A stretch of 64,000 bases of DNA from Chitinophagaceae bacterium (GCA_016720565.1 JADKKJ010000012.1:62001-126000), one strand, 5' to 3'; shown: positions 25,508 to 34,380, counted from the stretch's first letter. Notes: generated by a model from the sequence alone, not told the origin. A program made the numbers and translations.

Positions 25508-26029
25508 TTGTTCAAAATCATGGACCTGAATCATATTGAACTTCCCGCTTCTACCCTGGCCGAACTTTACCGTTCCAGCCTCGTCATTCCCACAGGTAAA
25601 GAATCCCAGGGTTTAACACAGGAAACGCCTGTTCCTGCCAAACCCAAGTGGCTGGGAAATAATAAAAAAAATATTCTCATCCTGGTCAGCCATGCAAATG
25701 CCATTCATTTGCCCGATAGCGACCTTGACCTGCTTACCAGTATACTTACCGCATGTAAACTCTCTTTGGAAGATGTGGCTATCCTGAACCTTCACCCGCA
25801 TCCCGCTTTTGATTATAAGCAGGCACAGCCATTAACTAAGCCTGCACAGATACTGTTGTTCGGGGTTGAACCATCTTCCATCGGGCTTCCACTAAGTTTT
25901 CCTCATTTCCAGATACAACCTTTTCAGCAAACCAGCTATCTCTTTTCGCCGGCACTCTCCCAGATCGGAACGGACCGCTCATTGAAAACATCACTCTGGC
26001 AAAGTCTGAAACTATTATTTAAGTTATAA
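25508..26029 (+). CDS. Unrecognised protein, possibly related to DNA polymerase III psi (HolD)
   Basis: A 173-residue soluble protein without signal peptide or known motif. The middle (about 55-100) has the strand-helix pattern ILVSHANAIHLPDSDLDLL followed by an acidic helix and a LNLHP strand. The C-terminal part contains FSPALSQIGTDRSLKTSLWQ (149-168). From memory the E. coli psi subunit has a similar order, with SPALTDL and ALWQQI near its C terminus and a matching central segment. The similarity is weak and unaligned by any tool. The stop overlaps the next ATG (TAATG), so it is co-translated with the inosine triphosphatase. Confidence 0.6.
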   Translation: MFKIMDLNHIELPASTLAELYRSSLVIPTGKESQGLTQETPVPAKPKWLGNNKKNILILVSHANAIHLPDSDLDLLTSILTACKLSLEDVAILNLHPHPAFDYKQAQPLTKPAQILLFGVEPSSIGLPLSFPHFQIQPFQQTSYLFSPALSQIGTDRSLKTSLWQSLKLLFKL

Positions 26030-26610
26030 TGCGCACGCTCATATTCGCCACCAACAATGATCATAAAGCGGAGGAGATCCGCGCCCTTTTGAAGAACCAG
26101 GTTTCCATTATTACGCTTAAGGAAGCAGGCATAGAAAAAGACATTCCCGAACCGTTTGATACACTGGAGGAAAATGCCCGCGCTAAATCAACGGCCATAT
26201 ATGAATGGAAAGCCATGGATTGTTTTGGGGAGGATACCGGTCTGGAGGTTTATGCGCTTGATATGGAGCCGGGAGTGAAAAGCGCCCGGTATGCAGGGGA
26301 TGACCGCTCGCCGGAGGCCAATATAGATAAGCTTTTAAGGAAAATGGAGGGTTTAAAGGACCGCAGGGCAAGGTTTCGCACTGTTATATCCTTGTTAATA
26401 GATGGCAAAGAAAACCTGTTTGAAGGCATCTGCGAAGGCCGTATAACTGAAGGTAAAAAAGGGAGCCAAGGCTTTGGTTATGACCCTGTTTTCATACCTG
26501 AAGGGGCAGGCAAAAGCTTCGCTGAAATGACCATGGAAGAAAAGGGTCGGTATAGTCACCGGGGCATCGCCGTACAAAAACTGGTAGCATTTTTGTCTTC
26601 TCTGGTATGA
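26029..26610 (+). CDS. rdgB: XTP/dITP diphosphatase (RdgB/HAM1)
   Basis: A 193-residue house-cleaning pyrophosphatase that removes deaminated purine nucleotides (ITP, dITP, XTP), preventing their incorporation into nucleic acids. FATNNDHKAEEIRALL at the N terminus, FGEDTGLEVYALDMEPGVKSA in the middle, and SQGFGYDPVFIPEG and SHRGIA at the C terminus carry the substrate- and metal-binding residues. It is the second gene of a run with the HolD-like ORF (1-bp overlap) and precedes the sigma factor by 12 bp. Confidence 0.95.
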   Translation: MRTLIFATNNDHKAEEIRALLKNQVSIITLKEAGIEKDIPEPFDTLEENARAKSTAIYEWKAMDCFGEDTGLEVYALDMEPGVKSARYAGDDRSPEANIDKLLRKMEGLKDRRARFRTVISLLIDGKENLFEGICEGRITEGKKGSQGFGYDPVFIPEGAGKSFAEMTMEEKGRYSHRGIAVQKLVAFLSSLV

Positions 26611-26622
26611 AAGAATACCACC

Positions 26623-27216
26623 ATGATCAAAACACTTAAGTTGACACCCCGAAGCAACCAAATGACCTCAGAGACCGACCTCATAGAAGGATGCCTTAAA
26701 GATGACCGCAGGATGCAGGAAGAACTGTATCAGCGATTCTCTCCAAGGATGTACGCCGTCTGCCTGCGTTATGCCGGCAATGCCGATGAAGCGCAGGACG
26801 TATTGCAGGACGGCTTCATCAAGGTCTTTAAAAAAATGGACAGTTTCCGGGGCGAGGGTTCCTTTGAAGGCTGGATGCGAAGAGTATTCGTAAATACAGC
26901 CATCGAACATTTTCGCCGCAAACGCTATATGATGCCGGTCACCGAAAAAGAAGAAAATACCCTGGAAGGGAAGTATACTTCTGTATTGGATGAGTTAGGC
27001 GCAAAAGACATACTGGCGTTGGTGCAGGAATTATCTCCCGGCTATCGTACCGTTTTTAATATGTACGTGGTAGAAGGATATACGCACCGGGAGATCGCCG
27101 ATATGCTGGGTATAAGCGAAGGTACCAGCAAATCACAGTTATCAAGGGCAAAGGTCATTTTACAGGATATGGTTCGCACCCATATCGATATAAAAAGAGG
27201 TACCGGAACTAAATAA
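26623..27216 (+). CDS. ECF-type RNA polymerase sigma factor
   Basis: A 197-residue group 4 sigma factor. Region 2 runs from about 32 to 100, with RYAGNADEAQDVLQDGFIKV (core binding and -10 recognition) and SFEGWMRRVFVNTAIEHFRR. Region 4 (about 130-185) has YTHREIADMLGISEGTSKSQ, a helix-turn-helix for -35 contacts. The likely true start is ATG at 26662 (MTSETDLIEG), since the first 13 residues are not conserved-looking. Its stop overlaps the next ATG (TAATG), pointing to a sigma/anti-sigma pair. The stimulus is unknown. Confidence 0.92.
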   Translation: MIKTLKLTPRSNQMTSETDLIEGCLKDDRRMQEELYQRFSPRMYAVCLRYAGNADEAQDVLQDGFIKVFKKMDSFRGEGSFEGWMRRVFVNTAIEHFRRKRYMMPVTEKEENTLEGKYTSVLDELGAKDILALVQELSPGYRTVFNMYVVEGYTHREIADMLGISEGTSKSQLSRAKVILQDMVRTHIDIKRGTGTK

Positions 27217-28052
27217 TGAGCCATAAGATCCAACATAAACTTCTGGAACTGGAGGTAACACCTCCTTCCTCCCTCTGGCAAAAGCTGGAAGAGGAACTGA
27301 ACCAGGCCAGCGGTGATAAAACGGTCAGCACAAAATTTGATCAGTTGGAAATTGCCGTACCCGCTGCAGCCTGGCGCAATATCGCTGCAGCACTGGAACC
27401 AGTTCCTGAAATGGACCTGACTGCCAAACTCCGCGAAGCGGCTGTAGTTCCCCCTCCCTCCGTATGGATGCGAATTGAAAAAAGCCTTTCCTCCCCTGCT
27501 ATTATTAAAAGAGCCCGGACCCGGTACGCAGCTGCGGCTGTTCTTGCAGGATTGCTTTTCTCTGCCGCCTATTTTCTTTCGTTTTCTTCCAATGAAAGAT
27601 CCGCTGCTTCTAATAAAGAAGCCGACTTGATCAAAAAAGAAATAAAAAAAGACAATGCGCTTCCGGTGGTCAGCGAAGAACAATTAAATGACCGCGCCCT
27701 GGAACAAAGCAAGCATACGTATGCCAGCGTGAATATTGACCGGAAAAAAATATCCAGGATCGCTTCCGCTTACAAATTCGCTGTGGCCGAGGAAATTACA
27801 CCGTCAACTGAAACAGGTAATACTGATATTAACGACCGGTATATTGTGCTGATGACCCCTGAAGGAAATTTTATTCGGGTCTCTAAGAAATTAGGCGACC
27901 TTGTATGCTGCGTTTCCGGAGAAGAAGAAGACCGGTCCTGTAAAGAACAGGTAGGCAAATGGCAGAAACAACTTGCCTGCGCCGATATACTGCATGCAGG
28001 AAATTTTGGTGATATACTAAGCCTGGTATCTGAACTTCAGCAGGAAAAATAA
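27216..28052 (+). CDS. Probable membrane anti-sigma factor with a three-fold N-terminal repeat
   Basis: A 278-residue protein with one transmembrane helix (about 108-126, AAAAVLAGLLFSAAYF). The cytoplasmic N terminus holds three copies of a roughly 40-residue unit around the core V-x-P-x-x-x-W-x-x-(I/L)-E-x-x-L: VTPPSSLWQKLEEEL, VAVPAAAWRNIAAAL-like and VVPPPSVWMRIEKSL. The periplasmic part (128-278) is Lys/Glu-rich and contains three Cys, including the pair in VCCVSGEEED. No classical ZAS zinc motif is visible. The call as anti-sigma factor rests on coupling to the sigma gene and topology. Confidence 0.72.
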   Translation: MSHKIQHKLLELEVTPPSSLWQKLEEELNQASGDKTVSTKFDQLEIAVPAAAWRNIAAALEPVPEMDLTAKLREAAVVPPPSVWMRIEKSLSSPAIIKRARTRYAAAAVLAGLLFSAAYFLSFSSNERSAASNKEADLIKKEIKKDNALPVVSEEQLNDRALEQSKHTYASVNIDRKKISRIASAYKFAVAEEITPSTETGNTDINDRYIVLMTPEGNFIRVSKKLGDLVCCVSGEEEDRSCKEQVGKWQKQLACADILHAGNFGDILSLVSELQQEK

Positions 28053-28787
28053 TTACTGGTTCCAGACCTTCCAGCTTTCTTCCGCCTGTATGATCAGCAT
28101 TTCCTCCCCGTTCTTAATACGAGTCCCCTGCTCCTTCCCCTTGCGGAGAAATAATGTTTCCGCAGGATTATAGATCAGATCATACAATAGATGCTCAGTT
28201 CCTAAAAATTGATAAGGAATGGCAGGCATAGATTGCGTATCCGGATAAAGTCCCAGCGGAGTCGTATTGATGATCAGTTTATGTTCCGAGATCACCTGCT
28301 CATTTAAATCACTGTAATCAAGGTCGGCGCCATTGTTTTTCTTCCTGCTTACGACATGAGGAAGGATACCGAGTTTTTTAAGTACATACACAATGGCCAC
28401 AGCAGCCCCTCCATTACCTAATATCAGTGCAGCATTCTGCCCTTTTTTCAATAATGGACGCAGGCTGTTTTCAAAACCTATCACATCAGTATTGAACCCA
28501 CTGAGACGGCCATTTCTTATACGTATGCAATTACAGGCTTCCAGGCCTTCAGGCAGAAACGACCTCTCATCCAAAAAAGGCAATACTGCTTTTTTATAGG
28601 GAATGGTCACATTCAATCCTTCCAAAAAAGGATGGTCCGATAAAAGTTGGGGTAACTCGTTTATGGAAGACAGCGGGAAATTCTCATAGGTATAATCGGC
28701 TAACCCCAGTTTTTCAAACTTCTCCCGGAAATAATTTCGGGAGAAAGAATGACCCAGGGGAAACCCTATCAGACCAAATGAATGCAT
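28053..28787 (-). CDS. aroE: Shikimate dehydrogenase
   Basis: Reduces 3-dehydroshikimate with NADPH in the chorismate pathway that feeds tryptophan synthesis (trpE at the left end). The 244-residue protein has GFPLGHSFSRNYF (8-20), the shikimate-binding NVTIPYKKAVLPFLDE with catalytic Lys, NTDVIGFENSL and the dinucleotide loop LILGNGGAAVAIVYVL. It is slightly shorter than E. coli AroE. It follows comA with a 1-bp overlap (TGATG), so the two are translationally coupled. The stop abuts the convergent anti-sigma gene with no gap. Confidence 0.93.
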   Translation of the reverse strand: MHSFGLIGFPLGHSFSRNYFREKFEKLGLADYTYENFPLSSINELPQLLSDHPFLEGLNVTIPYKKAVLPFLDERSFLPEGLEACNCIRIRNGRLSGFNTDVIGFENSLRPLLKKGQNAALILGNGGAAVAIVYVLKKLGILPHVVSRKKNNGADLDYSDLNEQVISEHKLIINTTPLGLYPDTQSMPAIPYQFLGTEHLLYDLIYNPAETLFLRKGKEQGTRIKNGEEMLIIQAEESWKVWNQ

Positions 28788-29557
28788 CAGGCCTCTTTAT
28801 GATCGAGGTATAACATGAAGGTATCACCACGAAGCCCGATACGCATTGCTTCCAGTGGAATAACTTCTGTCGGAGCGATGTTTCCCAGGTTGGCATTGCA
28901 TCCCAGTAATTCTATAAAATAAAGCTGCTGTGCTTTCTGCGGGGCTTCCCATATGATCCGTTCACCAGGGATCTGTGTAAGGATCTCCTGTACCAAACCT
29001 TCCCTTACCTCGCCACTGCCGCGGTAGATACCTACGTTACCTGCTTCGCGCGCTTCAGCGATCACATAGGTAGAGCCGGCTTCCAGTTCGGCTTTCATCA
29101 ACTCTATCCATTTGTAGGGAGGGATGATATGCGTAGCATCTTTACTTCCCACTTCACTCAACACAGTACCATACTTGGTCAGTTTCTCAATGTACCCGCA
29201 TTTTTCGGCGTGAGGAATGGTGATGGAACCATCGCTTACTTCCATATAGCTGATGCCAAAATCACGGCAGGTACTGATATAATCCTCAAACTGGTTCCTG
29301 ATCAGGAAGGCTTCGAATAAAGTACCGCCGAAATAAACAGGAATATCGAAAGAACGATACACCTCCAGTTTCTCGCGAAGATGGGGCGTGATATAGGAAG
29401 TTCCGAAGCCCAGTTTTACCACATCCACATGGGGAGAGGCAACACTCATAAAATTCTTTGCTTCTTCCACGCTGAGGCCCTTATCCATGACCATGGTAAT
29501 TCCTGACTGACGTGGCTTGGTCTTGCGGTCAGGGATCTGGGAGAGATTAAAATTCAT
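28787..29557 (-). CDS. comA: Phosphosulfolactate synthase (ComA family)
   Basis: A 256-residue TIM-barrel protein of the ComA family, which adds sulfite to phosphoenolpyruvate to give phosphosulfolactate. TPRQSGITMVMDKG-like sequence near 14-27, KLGFGTSYITP, DYISTCRDFGISYMEVSDGS and IAEAREAGNVGIYRGSGEV are family hallmarks. In methanogens the product leads to coenzyme M; in bacteria it can lead to sulfolactate. In this phylum cysteate-derived sulfonolipids are a conceivable destination, but no other pathway gene is here. A TATTTTTG -7-like element lies upstream at 29592-29585 on the minus strand. Coupled to aroE. Confidence 0.85.
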   Translation of the reverse strand: MNFNLSQIPDRKTKPRQSGITMVMDKGLSVEEAKNFMSVASPHVDVVKLGFGTSYITPHLREKLEVYRSFDIPVYFGGTLFEAFLIRNQFEDYISTCRDFGISYMEVSDGSITIPHAEKCGYIEKLTKYGTVLSEVGSKDATHIIPPYKWIELMKAELEAGSTYVIAEAREAGNVGIYRGSGEVREGLVQEILTQIPGERIIWEAPQKAQQLYFIELLGCNANLGNIAPTEVIPLEAMRIGLRGDTFMLYLDHKEA

Positions 29558-29604
29558 TGATAATTGGTTTGATCAACAGAGCCGCAAAAATACGAAAACA
29601 AGGT

Positions 29605-31026
29605 CTAAATCGACCGGTTCCGTTTATATTTCGCGATCAGATCCACTACCTGCTGATTTTGCAGAATAGCAGGATTCAGTTCAACGAATTTTTTAAGCAG
29701 CCTGGGGGCCTTCCCCATGGCCGTTTCTAATTGTAAAATCCCTTCTTTTGATCGGCCCGCTGCCATAAGTACAGCAGCCTTATAAAAAAGAAATAAAGGT
29801 TTGTTCTGGGATAGATTTAAAGCCAGGTCAGTTTGGTCCAGCGCTTCTTCAAAGAAGGCTCCCTTATACAGGCAACGTATCAACGCTTCCCAGCCGCTCA
29901 GATTTCTTGGCCTTAACCTTACCACCGTACTGAAATATTGCACGGCATCTTTATAAGCGCCCTGCAGCATACGACATTCTCCGGCCAGCAAATGGTACTC
30001 TGCCGATTGCTTATGCATCCGCAGGGCGGTATCCAGTTGCTTCATACAACTCTCATACTGCTCTTCCTTGAAATAAGTATGCGCGATCTTATAATAGAGT
30101 TTGCTGTCATCAGGTCGCAGATGGGAGGCTTTACGGTAATGGAACCTGGCCTGGGCATAATTGTGAAGTTTCTCATAACAATACCCCAGGGCCTCGAAAA
30201 TGACATCCTCGGGTTTGGCCAGCTCATTCACCTTTTCCAAAGCCTCAATGGCTTCTTTGTATTTTCTCAAACGGATATAGGCATCCCCGATATTCCGGTA
30301 GGCATAATCAAATTTTTCTTCAATGGTAATGGCATACTGGTAGGCATCGATCGCTTTTTCATACAGTTTCAATCCCTGGTATGCCGCACCCAGGTTGAAC
30401 CAGGCCAGTTCATTGTAGGGAAAATCATCGATGATGCGCAAATGCAGTCTTATGCTTTCTTCATTCCTGCCGGTAAAATCTGTCCAGAAGCATATCTTAT
30501 AAAGTGCTTCTTCATTGGTAGGCTCATCTTCCAGTATCATACGCAGGCAATCAAAGACCTTTTCGAAGTCTTCGTAATCGTCATACACATCGGCGAGTTC
30601 AAAAAGCAATTCTATCCTCTCCTCCCCGGTGAACAGTTCCAGGGCCTGGCTTAATAACTCCACCGCTTTTTCCTGTTGATCCAGGGCCAGGAAAGCATCA
30701 GTCTTCAGTATGTAAATATTGATATCATTATGATCGTATAATTCGGCCTGGTCCAGCAGATCCAGGCAATCCTGGTACCGGCGGTTGGCAAGCAGGATAT
30801 CAGCTTTTTTTACAATAAGTTGAGCGGAATAGGGATACTGATCCGTGGCGGTCTCCGCCGCATCCATGGCCCTTCCCAGGTCATCATTCTCCTGGTAATA
30901 GTCTATGATCTTTTCAAACGAATCTTCGTCTATGAAGGAATGGGCCAGTCCGCTGCGCAGATTCTCATATTGCTGTAATAACTCCTTTATCTGTTCCCTG
31001 TCCTCCTGGTAAGGATTCTCATTCAT
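29605..31026 (-). CDS. Tetratricopeptide repeat protein
   Basis: A 473-residue soluble protein made almost wholly of TPR helices, about twelve 34-residue units from residue 35 to 455. Clear units include ELAWFNLGAAYQGLKLYEKA, YAYRNIGDAYIRLRKYKEAI and the PDDSKLYYKIAHTYFKEEQY segment. There is no signal peptide or transmembrane segment and no catalytic domain, so it is a cytoplasmic scaffold or adaptor of unknown partners. It stands alone, 48 bp upstream of comA on the same strand, and homologues are widespread in Bacteroidota as an uncharacterised TPR family. Confidence 0.85.
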   Translation of the reverse strand: MNENPYQEDREQIKELLQQYENLRSGLAHSFIDEDSFEKIIDYYQENDDLGRAMDAAETATDQYPYSAQLIVKKADILLANRRYQDCLDLLDQAELYDHNDINIYILKTDAFLALDQQEKAVELLSQALELFTGEERIELLFELADVYDDYEDFEKVFDCLRMILEDEPTNEEALYKICFWTDFTGRNEESIRLHLRIIDDFPYNELAWFNLGAAYQGLKLYEKAIDAYQYAITIEEKFDYAYRNIGDAYIRLRKYKEAIEALEKVNELAKPEDVIFEALGYCYEKLHNYAQARFHYRKASHLRPDDSKLYYKIAHTYFKEEQYESCMKQLDTALRMHKQSAEYHLLAGECRMLQGAYKDAVQYFSTVVRLRPRNLSGWEALIRCLYKGAFFEEALDQTDLALNLSQNKPLFLFYKAAVLMAAGRSKEGILQLETAMGKAPRLLKKFVELNPAILQNQQVVDLIAKYKRNRSI

Positions 31027-31283
31027 GCTTCTTCTTTTTTAGTGAGCGATTTTTTGAAGAGCTAAGGGGCAAAACTAGGTTTGCTACCTGAATTTATTAC
31101 TATACAACAAGTTAACCTAAAAATATTCCCGCCTCGTGTGCATAGTTTTCCCCATATGTGTAAAATAGATAGAATATAAAACTAAACCTGTGCAAGAAAT
31201 CACGGTCTCTTACGTTAATAGATGTATAAACTTCTTGACAAGCGGTTTTTTTATCAATTTTTTTGTTTTTATTTTTGTAACGA

Positions 31284-31640
31284 ATGAACCAACCAGTAGC
31301 CATATTCAACCAAAGCAAAAGATGGATCGCCGTACTGGCGCTTTCGCTGTTTGCTGTTGGCGCTTTCGCTACCCTGGGCGATGGAAATAAAAGGTCCACG
31401 CACCCTGGTAACGGTCTTGGCCTGCTTTCCTCCCGCAGCATCAAACCTGGTTCTTTCACTCTTCGTTCCGGTTATGATTTCCGCGGATCCAATGTGATCA
31501 GCACGGAAAAGAAATATTTCAGCATCACCACTATGGTGAATGTGCAGAAAGGAAACACTTCTTATGTGATTCCACTTAAGAAAAAAGTGCTGATCGATAA
31601 TATTCGTATCGATATAGGCAATCGTCAGTTTCGCAGGTAA
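31284..31640 (+). CDS. Small secreted protein of unknown function
   Basis: I do not recognise this 118-residue protein. Its N terminus has a basic stretch and a hydrophobic segment ending AVGAFA (about 14-29), consistent with a signal peptide. The mature part is basic and has strand-like segments (GSFTLRSGYDFRG, YFSITTMVNVQKGNTSYVIP). No cysteine or repeat is present. A TATTTTTG -7-like element lies 7 bp before the ATG (31270-31277). It is convergent with the gene ending at 31642, leaving 1 bp between them. Confidence 0.6.
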   Translation: MNQPVAIFNQSKRWIAVLALSLFAVGAFATLGDGNKRSTHPGNGLGLLSSRSIKPGSFTLRSGYDFRGSNVISTEKKYFSITTMVNVQKGNTSYVIPLKKKVLIDNIRIDIGNRQFRR

Positions 31641-31641
31641 T

Positions 31642-32304
31642 TTATTTTCCTCCTCCTAAACTTTCTTCGTAGGTCAATACCCTGTAACCAGATCTGGGCA
31701 GGTCAAATTTAGTTTGTGCTACCGGGTTGAAGTTAATAGTGGAAACAGTATAGGTCACCAGCAGGTTACCCATGGCCGCTTCATATTGCATGGCCAGCCC
31801 TGGCAACAGGCGGTTGAGGTATTGAAAATCCTTGTTTACCGGCACCAGGTCCCTGGTAAAATAAACCGTGAACTCAGTACTGTCAGTCAGTTTGCCGATC
31901 GCTTTCTGGCAATTATAACCGGCTATCACTTTATACTCATCACGATAGGTAAAATTCACCTTCTCATACTTCCGGTTCATTTGCTTCCAGTTTTCCGGAC
32001 TAAGATTGATCATGTATTGCTGGTCACCATAGCTTTTCAGCACAGTCACCTGCCGGGTCTTGCCATCGATAATGGTGGCCTGGGTACCCAATGAACTGAT
32101 CATCTCCGACCGGCTGGAACTGCCCTTCAGATAGATCACGCTGGTAGCGCCATCCAGGAGGTCGGCAGCCTGCGGACTTTTATTGGTGGTATTGATGACT
32201 ATATCGTAGGAGATCGTAGCCTCGGTAAGCCTGCGCTGCGCCTGTAACGCCGCACCGGAAATAAGGGTGATAAGCAGGAATGATATGATCTTTATTCTTT
32301 TCAT
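31642..32304 (-). CDS. Secreted protein resembling GLPGLI/DUF4412 families
   Basis: A 220-residue protein from the ATG at 32304, chosen because it opens a signal peptide (MKRIKIISFLLITLISGAAL, cleavage after LQAQ); the ATG at 32328 adds eight residues. Central features are YKVIAGYNCQKAIGKLTDS with a single Cys, then a probable FTRDLVPVN strand, then LLPGLAMQYEAAMG, which resembles the GLPGLI motif found in small Bacteroidota secreted proteins. Function is unknown. It lies 56 bp downstream of yidC on the same strand side and may follow it in transcription order only if read through. Confidence 0.62.
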   Translation of the reverse strand: MKRIKIISFLLITLISGAALQAQRRLTEATISYDIVINTTNKSPQAADLLDGATSVIYLKGSSSRSEMISSLGTQATIIDGKTRQVTVLKSYGDQQYMINLSPENWKQMNRKYEKVNFTYRDEYKVIAGYNCQKAIGKLTDSTEFTVYFTRDLVPVNKDFQYLNRLLPGLAMQYEAAMGNLLVTYTVSTINFNPVAQTKFDLPRSGYRVLTYEESLGGGK

Positions 32305-32360
32305 CGTATTCACACTAAATCTATACAAAAAAGACGTGCCAGTATCCCCGGAGGTTGCAG

Positions 32361-34193
32361 TTATTTTTTACGCTTGTCCTTCAATTGCTTTTGCTGCTCC
32401 TGCATTTGCTGCATTTGCTCCATACGCTCCTGCCATTTTGATTTAACCTTTGGTTTCTTCCGGTTTGCCTCGATCTTGGCAATGATCTTATCGTGATCGA
32501 TGATATAGGTCTGTATAATGATCTGTATAAGCAGTGTGATCACGTTAGATACTGTATAATACCAGGTCAATCCGGCAGGAAGGTTGTTAAAGAACAACAA
32601 AAGGAAGAAAGGGAATATATAGGGCATGTATTTCATAACCGGATTGCTCTGGTCAGGGGTCATACTCATGCTGTAAAAAGAGATCAGGAAGCTGGTAAGG
32701 CTGGCCGTTACGTTAAAAAGGCTCAGGTGATTGCCCAGCAGCGGGATATTTGTTTTCCAATGGATCAGTGTATCCGGTGCTGAAAGATCGGCTGCCCAGA
32801 GAAAATGCTCCCCGCGAAGGTCTACTGCCGAATTAAAAAAGCTGAACAGGGCAAAGAAGATCGGTATCTGCAAAAGGGCCGGTATACAACCGCCCAATGG
32901 ATTGACCCCGGCCTCCCGGTAAAGTTTCATTTGCTCCATACTCATCGCCTGGCGGTCATCACCCACTTTTTCCTTCAGGGCATTCAGTTCTGGCCGAAGC
33001 GCTTTCATTTTGGCCCCACTGAGATAAGAACTATAGTTCAAAGGAGATATCAGTAAACGGATCACCAGTGTAAGCAATACAATGGCCAGGCCCATAGAGC
33101 CTGCAATACCTTTAAAGAAATCAAAAATGGGAAGGATCACAAATTTGTTCAACGGACGGACGAATGAATAAACACCCTGTCCCAGGTTAACGAGTTGCTC
33201 GAATTTGAGATCATATTTTTTTAGGATATGATAATCGGAAGGACCATAATAAATGCTAAGCGGGATGGCTGCATTATTAGCCGGAACCGTTAGTTTAAGG
33301 CTGGATACTGCCTGAACGATATTATCAGTAGAATCATCTGTCCACTCAATTTTACTATTGGCATTGAAATTATTTTTTGCCACCAGCGCGCCCATGAAGA
33401 ACCGTTGGCGTATACCAACCCATTTCAATGATTCGCTGAAATCCTTTGAGCTTCTTTTTGCGATCGTGTGGTAATCAAAACTTCCATCCTCTACATACCC
33501 TATCTGGGTATTCTGTTTTTCATAATCGATCTTGCCTTCCTGTTTGGCGGCCTCATATTTCCAGCTCAGGTTCATTATGCCACCGGTCACAAGGGAATTG
33601 GCCACCCGTATATTCATATCGATCATGTAATTCCCAGGATGCACGATGTACTCATGTTGTATGCCCTGGCCGGAACTATCCTTCAGGGAAAACACGATCC
33701 TTTTTGAGCCATCGGGTAAAACGGAATTTTCGGCCTCGCCGAAGATAAGTTCACTGGTTTGGGCCGTACGGTTTGTACCCGTATTGATCGTATAACTAAT
33801 ATCATCAAACCTGCTGCCACCCATTCTTACCAGGTTGCTGTCTGGCCCCTTGAATTTTTTAAGTTCCACCTTATGAAGCTGGCCTCCCCGGTTACTGAAA
33901 TGGGCGATAAGCAGCTCGTTTTCTATGGTAAACTCTTTTACTGCAGTATCGGTTGGAATGCCAAAGCTCCCTGCCGTATTCACCTTATTTAATGAGTCCT
34001 GGATACGGTTCAGGGAATCCTGTTTCGGCTTATCCAGTTTAGCCAGGGAATCGCTGACCCTTTTCTGGACCTCAGCTTTCTGAGCCTCCAGCTTCCGGGC
34101 AGCTGCGATCTCCTTGTTATTATACCAGAAATATCCGAAGAACAACAGGGCCAGTATTACAAAACCGAGAGCGGTATTACGATCAAATTTCAT
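32361..34193 (-). CDS. yidC: Membrane protein insertase YidC
   Basis: Inserts and folds inner-membrane proteins alone or with SecYEG. The 610-residue protein has an N-terminal helix (7-24), a large periplasmic beta-domain (about 85-345) and the conserved five-helix YidC/Oxa1 core (about 355-570). GIAGSMGLAIVLLTLVIRLL is followed by the hydrophilic-groove Arg in the ALRPELNALKEKVGDDR hairpin; GCIPALLQIPIFFALFSFF is also conserved. The C terminus is Lys/Gln-rich, as usual for ribosome contact. A TATCTTTG -7 element lies upstream on the minus strand (34224-34217). Confidence 0.96.
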   Translation of the reverse strand: MKFDRNTALGFVILALLFFGYFWYNNKEIAAARKLEAQKAEVQKRVSDSLAKLDKPKQDSLNRIQDSLNKVNTAGSFGIPTDTAVKEFTIENELLIAHFSNRGGQLHKVELKKFKGPDSNLVRMGGSRFDDISYTINTGTNRTAQTSELIFGEAENSVLPDGSKRIVFSLKDSSGQGIQHEYIVHPGNYMIDMNIRVANSLVTGGIMNLSWKYEAAKQEGKIDYEKQNTQIGYVEDGSFDYHTIAKRSSKDFSESLKWVGIRQRFFMGALVAKNNFNANSKIEWTDDSTDNIVQAVSSLKLTVPANNAAIPLSIYYGPSDYHILKKYDLKFEQLVNLGQGVYSFVRPLNKFVILPIFDFFKGIAGSMGLAIVLLTLVIRLLISPLNYSSYLSGAKMKALRPELNALKEKVGDDRQAMSMEQMKLYREAGVNPLGGCIPALLQIPIFFALFSFFNSAVDLRGEHFLWAADLSAPDTLIHWKTNIPLLGNHLSLFNVTASLTSFLISFYSMSMTPDQSNPVMKYMPYIFPFFLLLFFNNLPAGLTWYYTVSNVITLLIQIIIQTYIIDHDKIIAKIEANRKKPKVKSKWQERMEQMQQMQEQQKQLKDKRKK

Positions 34194-34216
34194 TCAGGGG
34201 TCTTTTTTAGAGGGAG

Positions 34217-34224
34217 CAAAGATA
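34217..34224 (-). promoter_or_regulatory. Candidate -7 promoter element for yidC
   Basis: TATCTTTG on the minus strand, 24 bp before the yidC ATG, fits TAnnTTTG. No TTG is found at the expected -33 distance. Confidence 0.45.
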
Positions 34225-34258
34225 ACGGGTTTACATTTGCCAGTATTATATGCTCGTT

Positions 34259-34290
34259 TTGCCGGGTTAACAGAATTTATTTTATCTTTA
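34259..34290 (+). promoter_or_regulatory. Candidate promoter of pyrG
   Basis: TTG (34259-34261), 21 bp of spacing and TATCTTTA (34283-34290), one base from the -7 consensus. The start would lie about 85 bp before the pyrG ATG. Confidence 0.45.
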
Positions 34291-34380
34291 CACGACCCTC
34301 CGGATACCAGATCATTTCCGCCTGGTCAATAGACAATCAACGAACATTTAAGGACCCAGAACACCCACTTAACCAGTCGT

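Noticed and set aside
27042..27683. 213-codon minus-strand ORF
   Set aside because: Antisense shadow of the sigma factor and anti-sigma genes; Phe/Ser/Cys-rich without domain pattern.
31112..31459. 115-codon minus-strand ORF
   Set aside because: Overlaps the start and signal peptide of the plus-strand secreted protein and shows no domain or start context.
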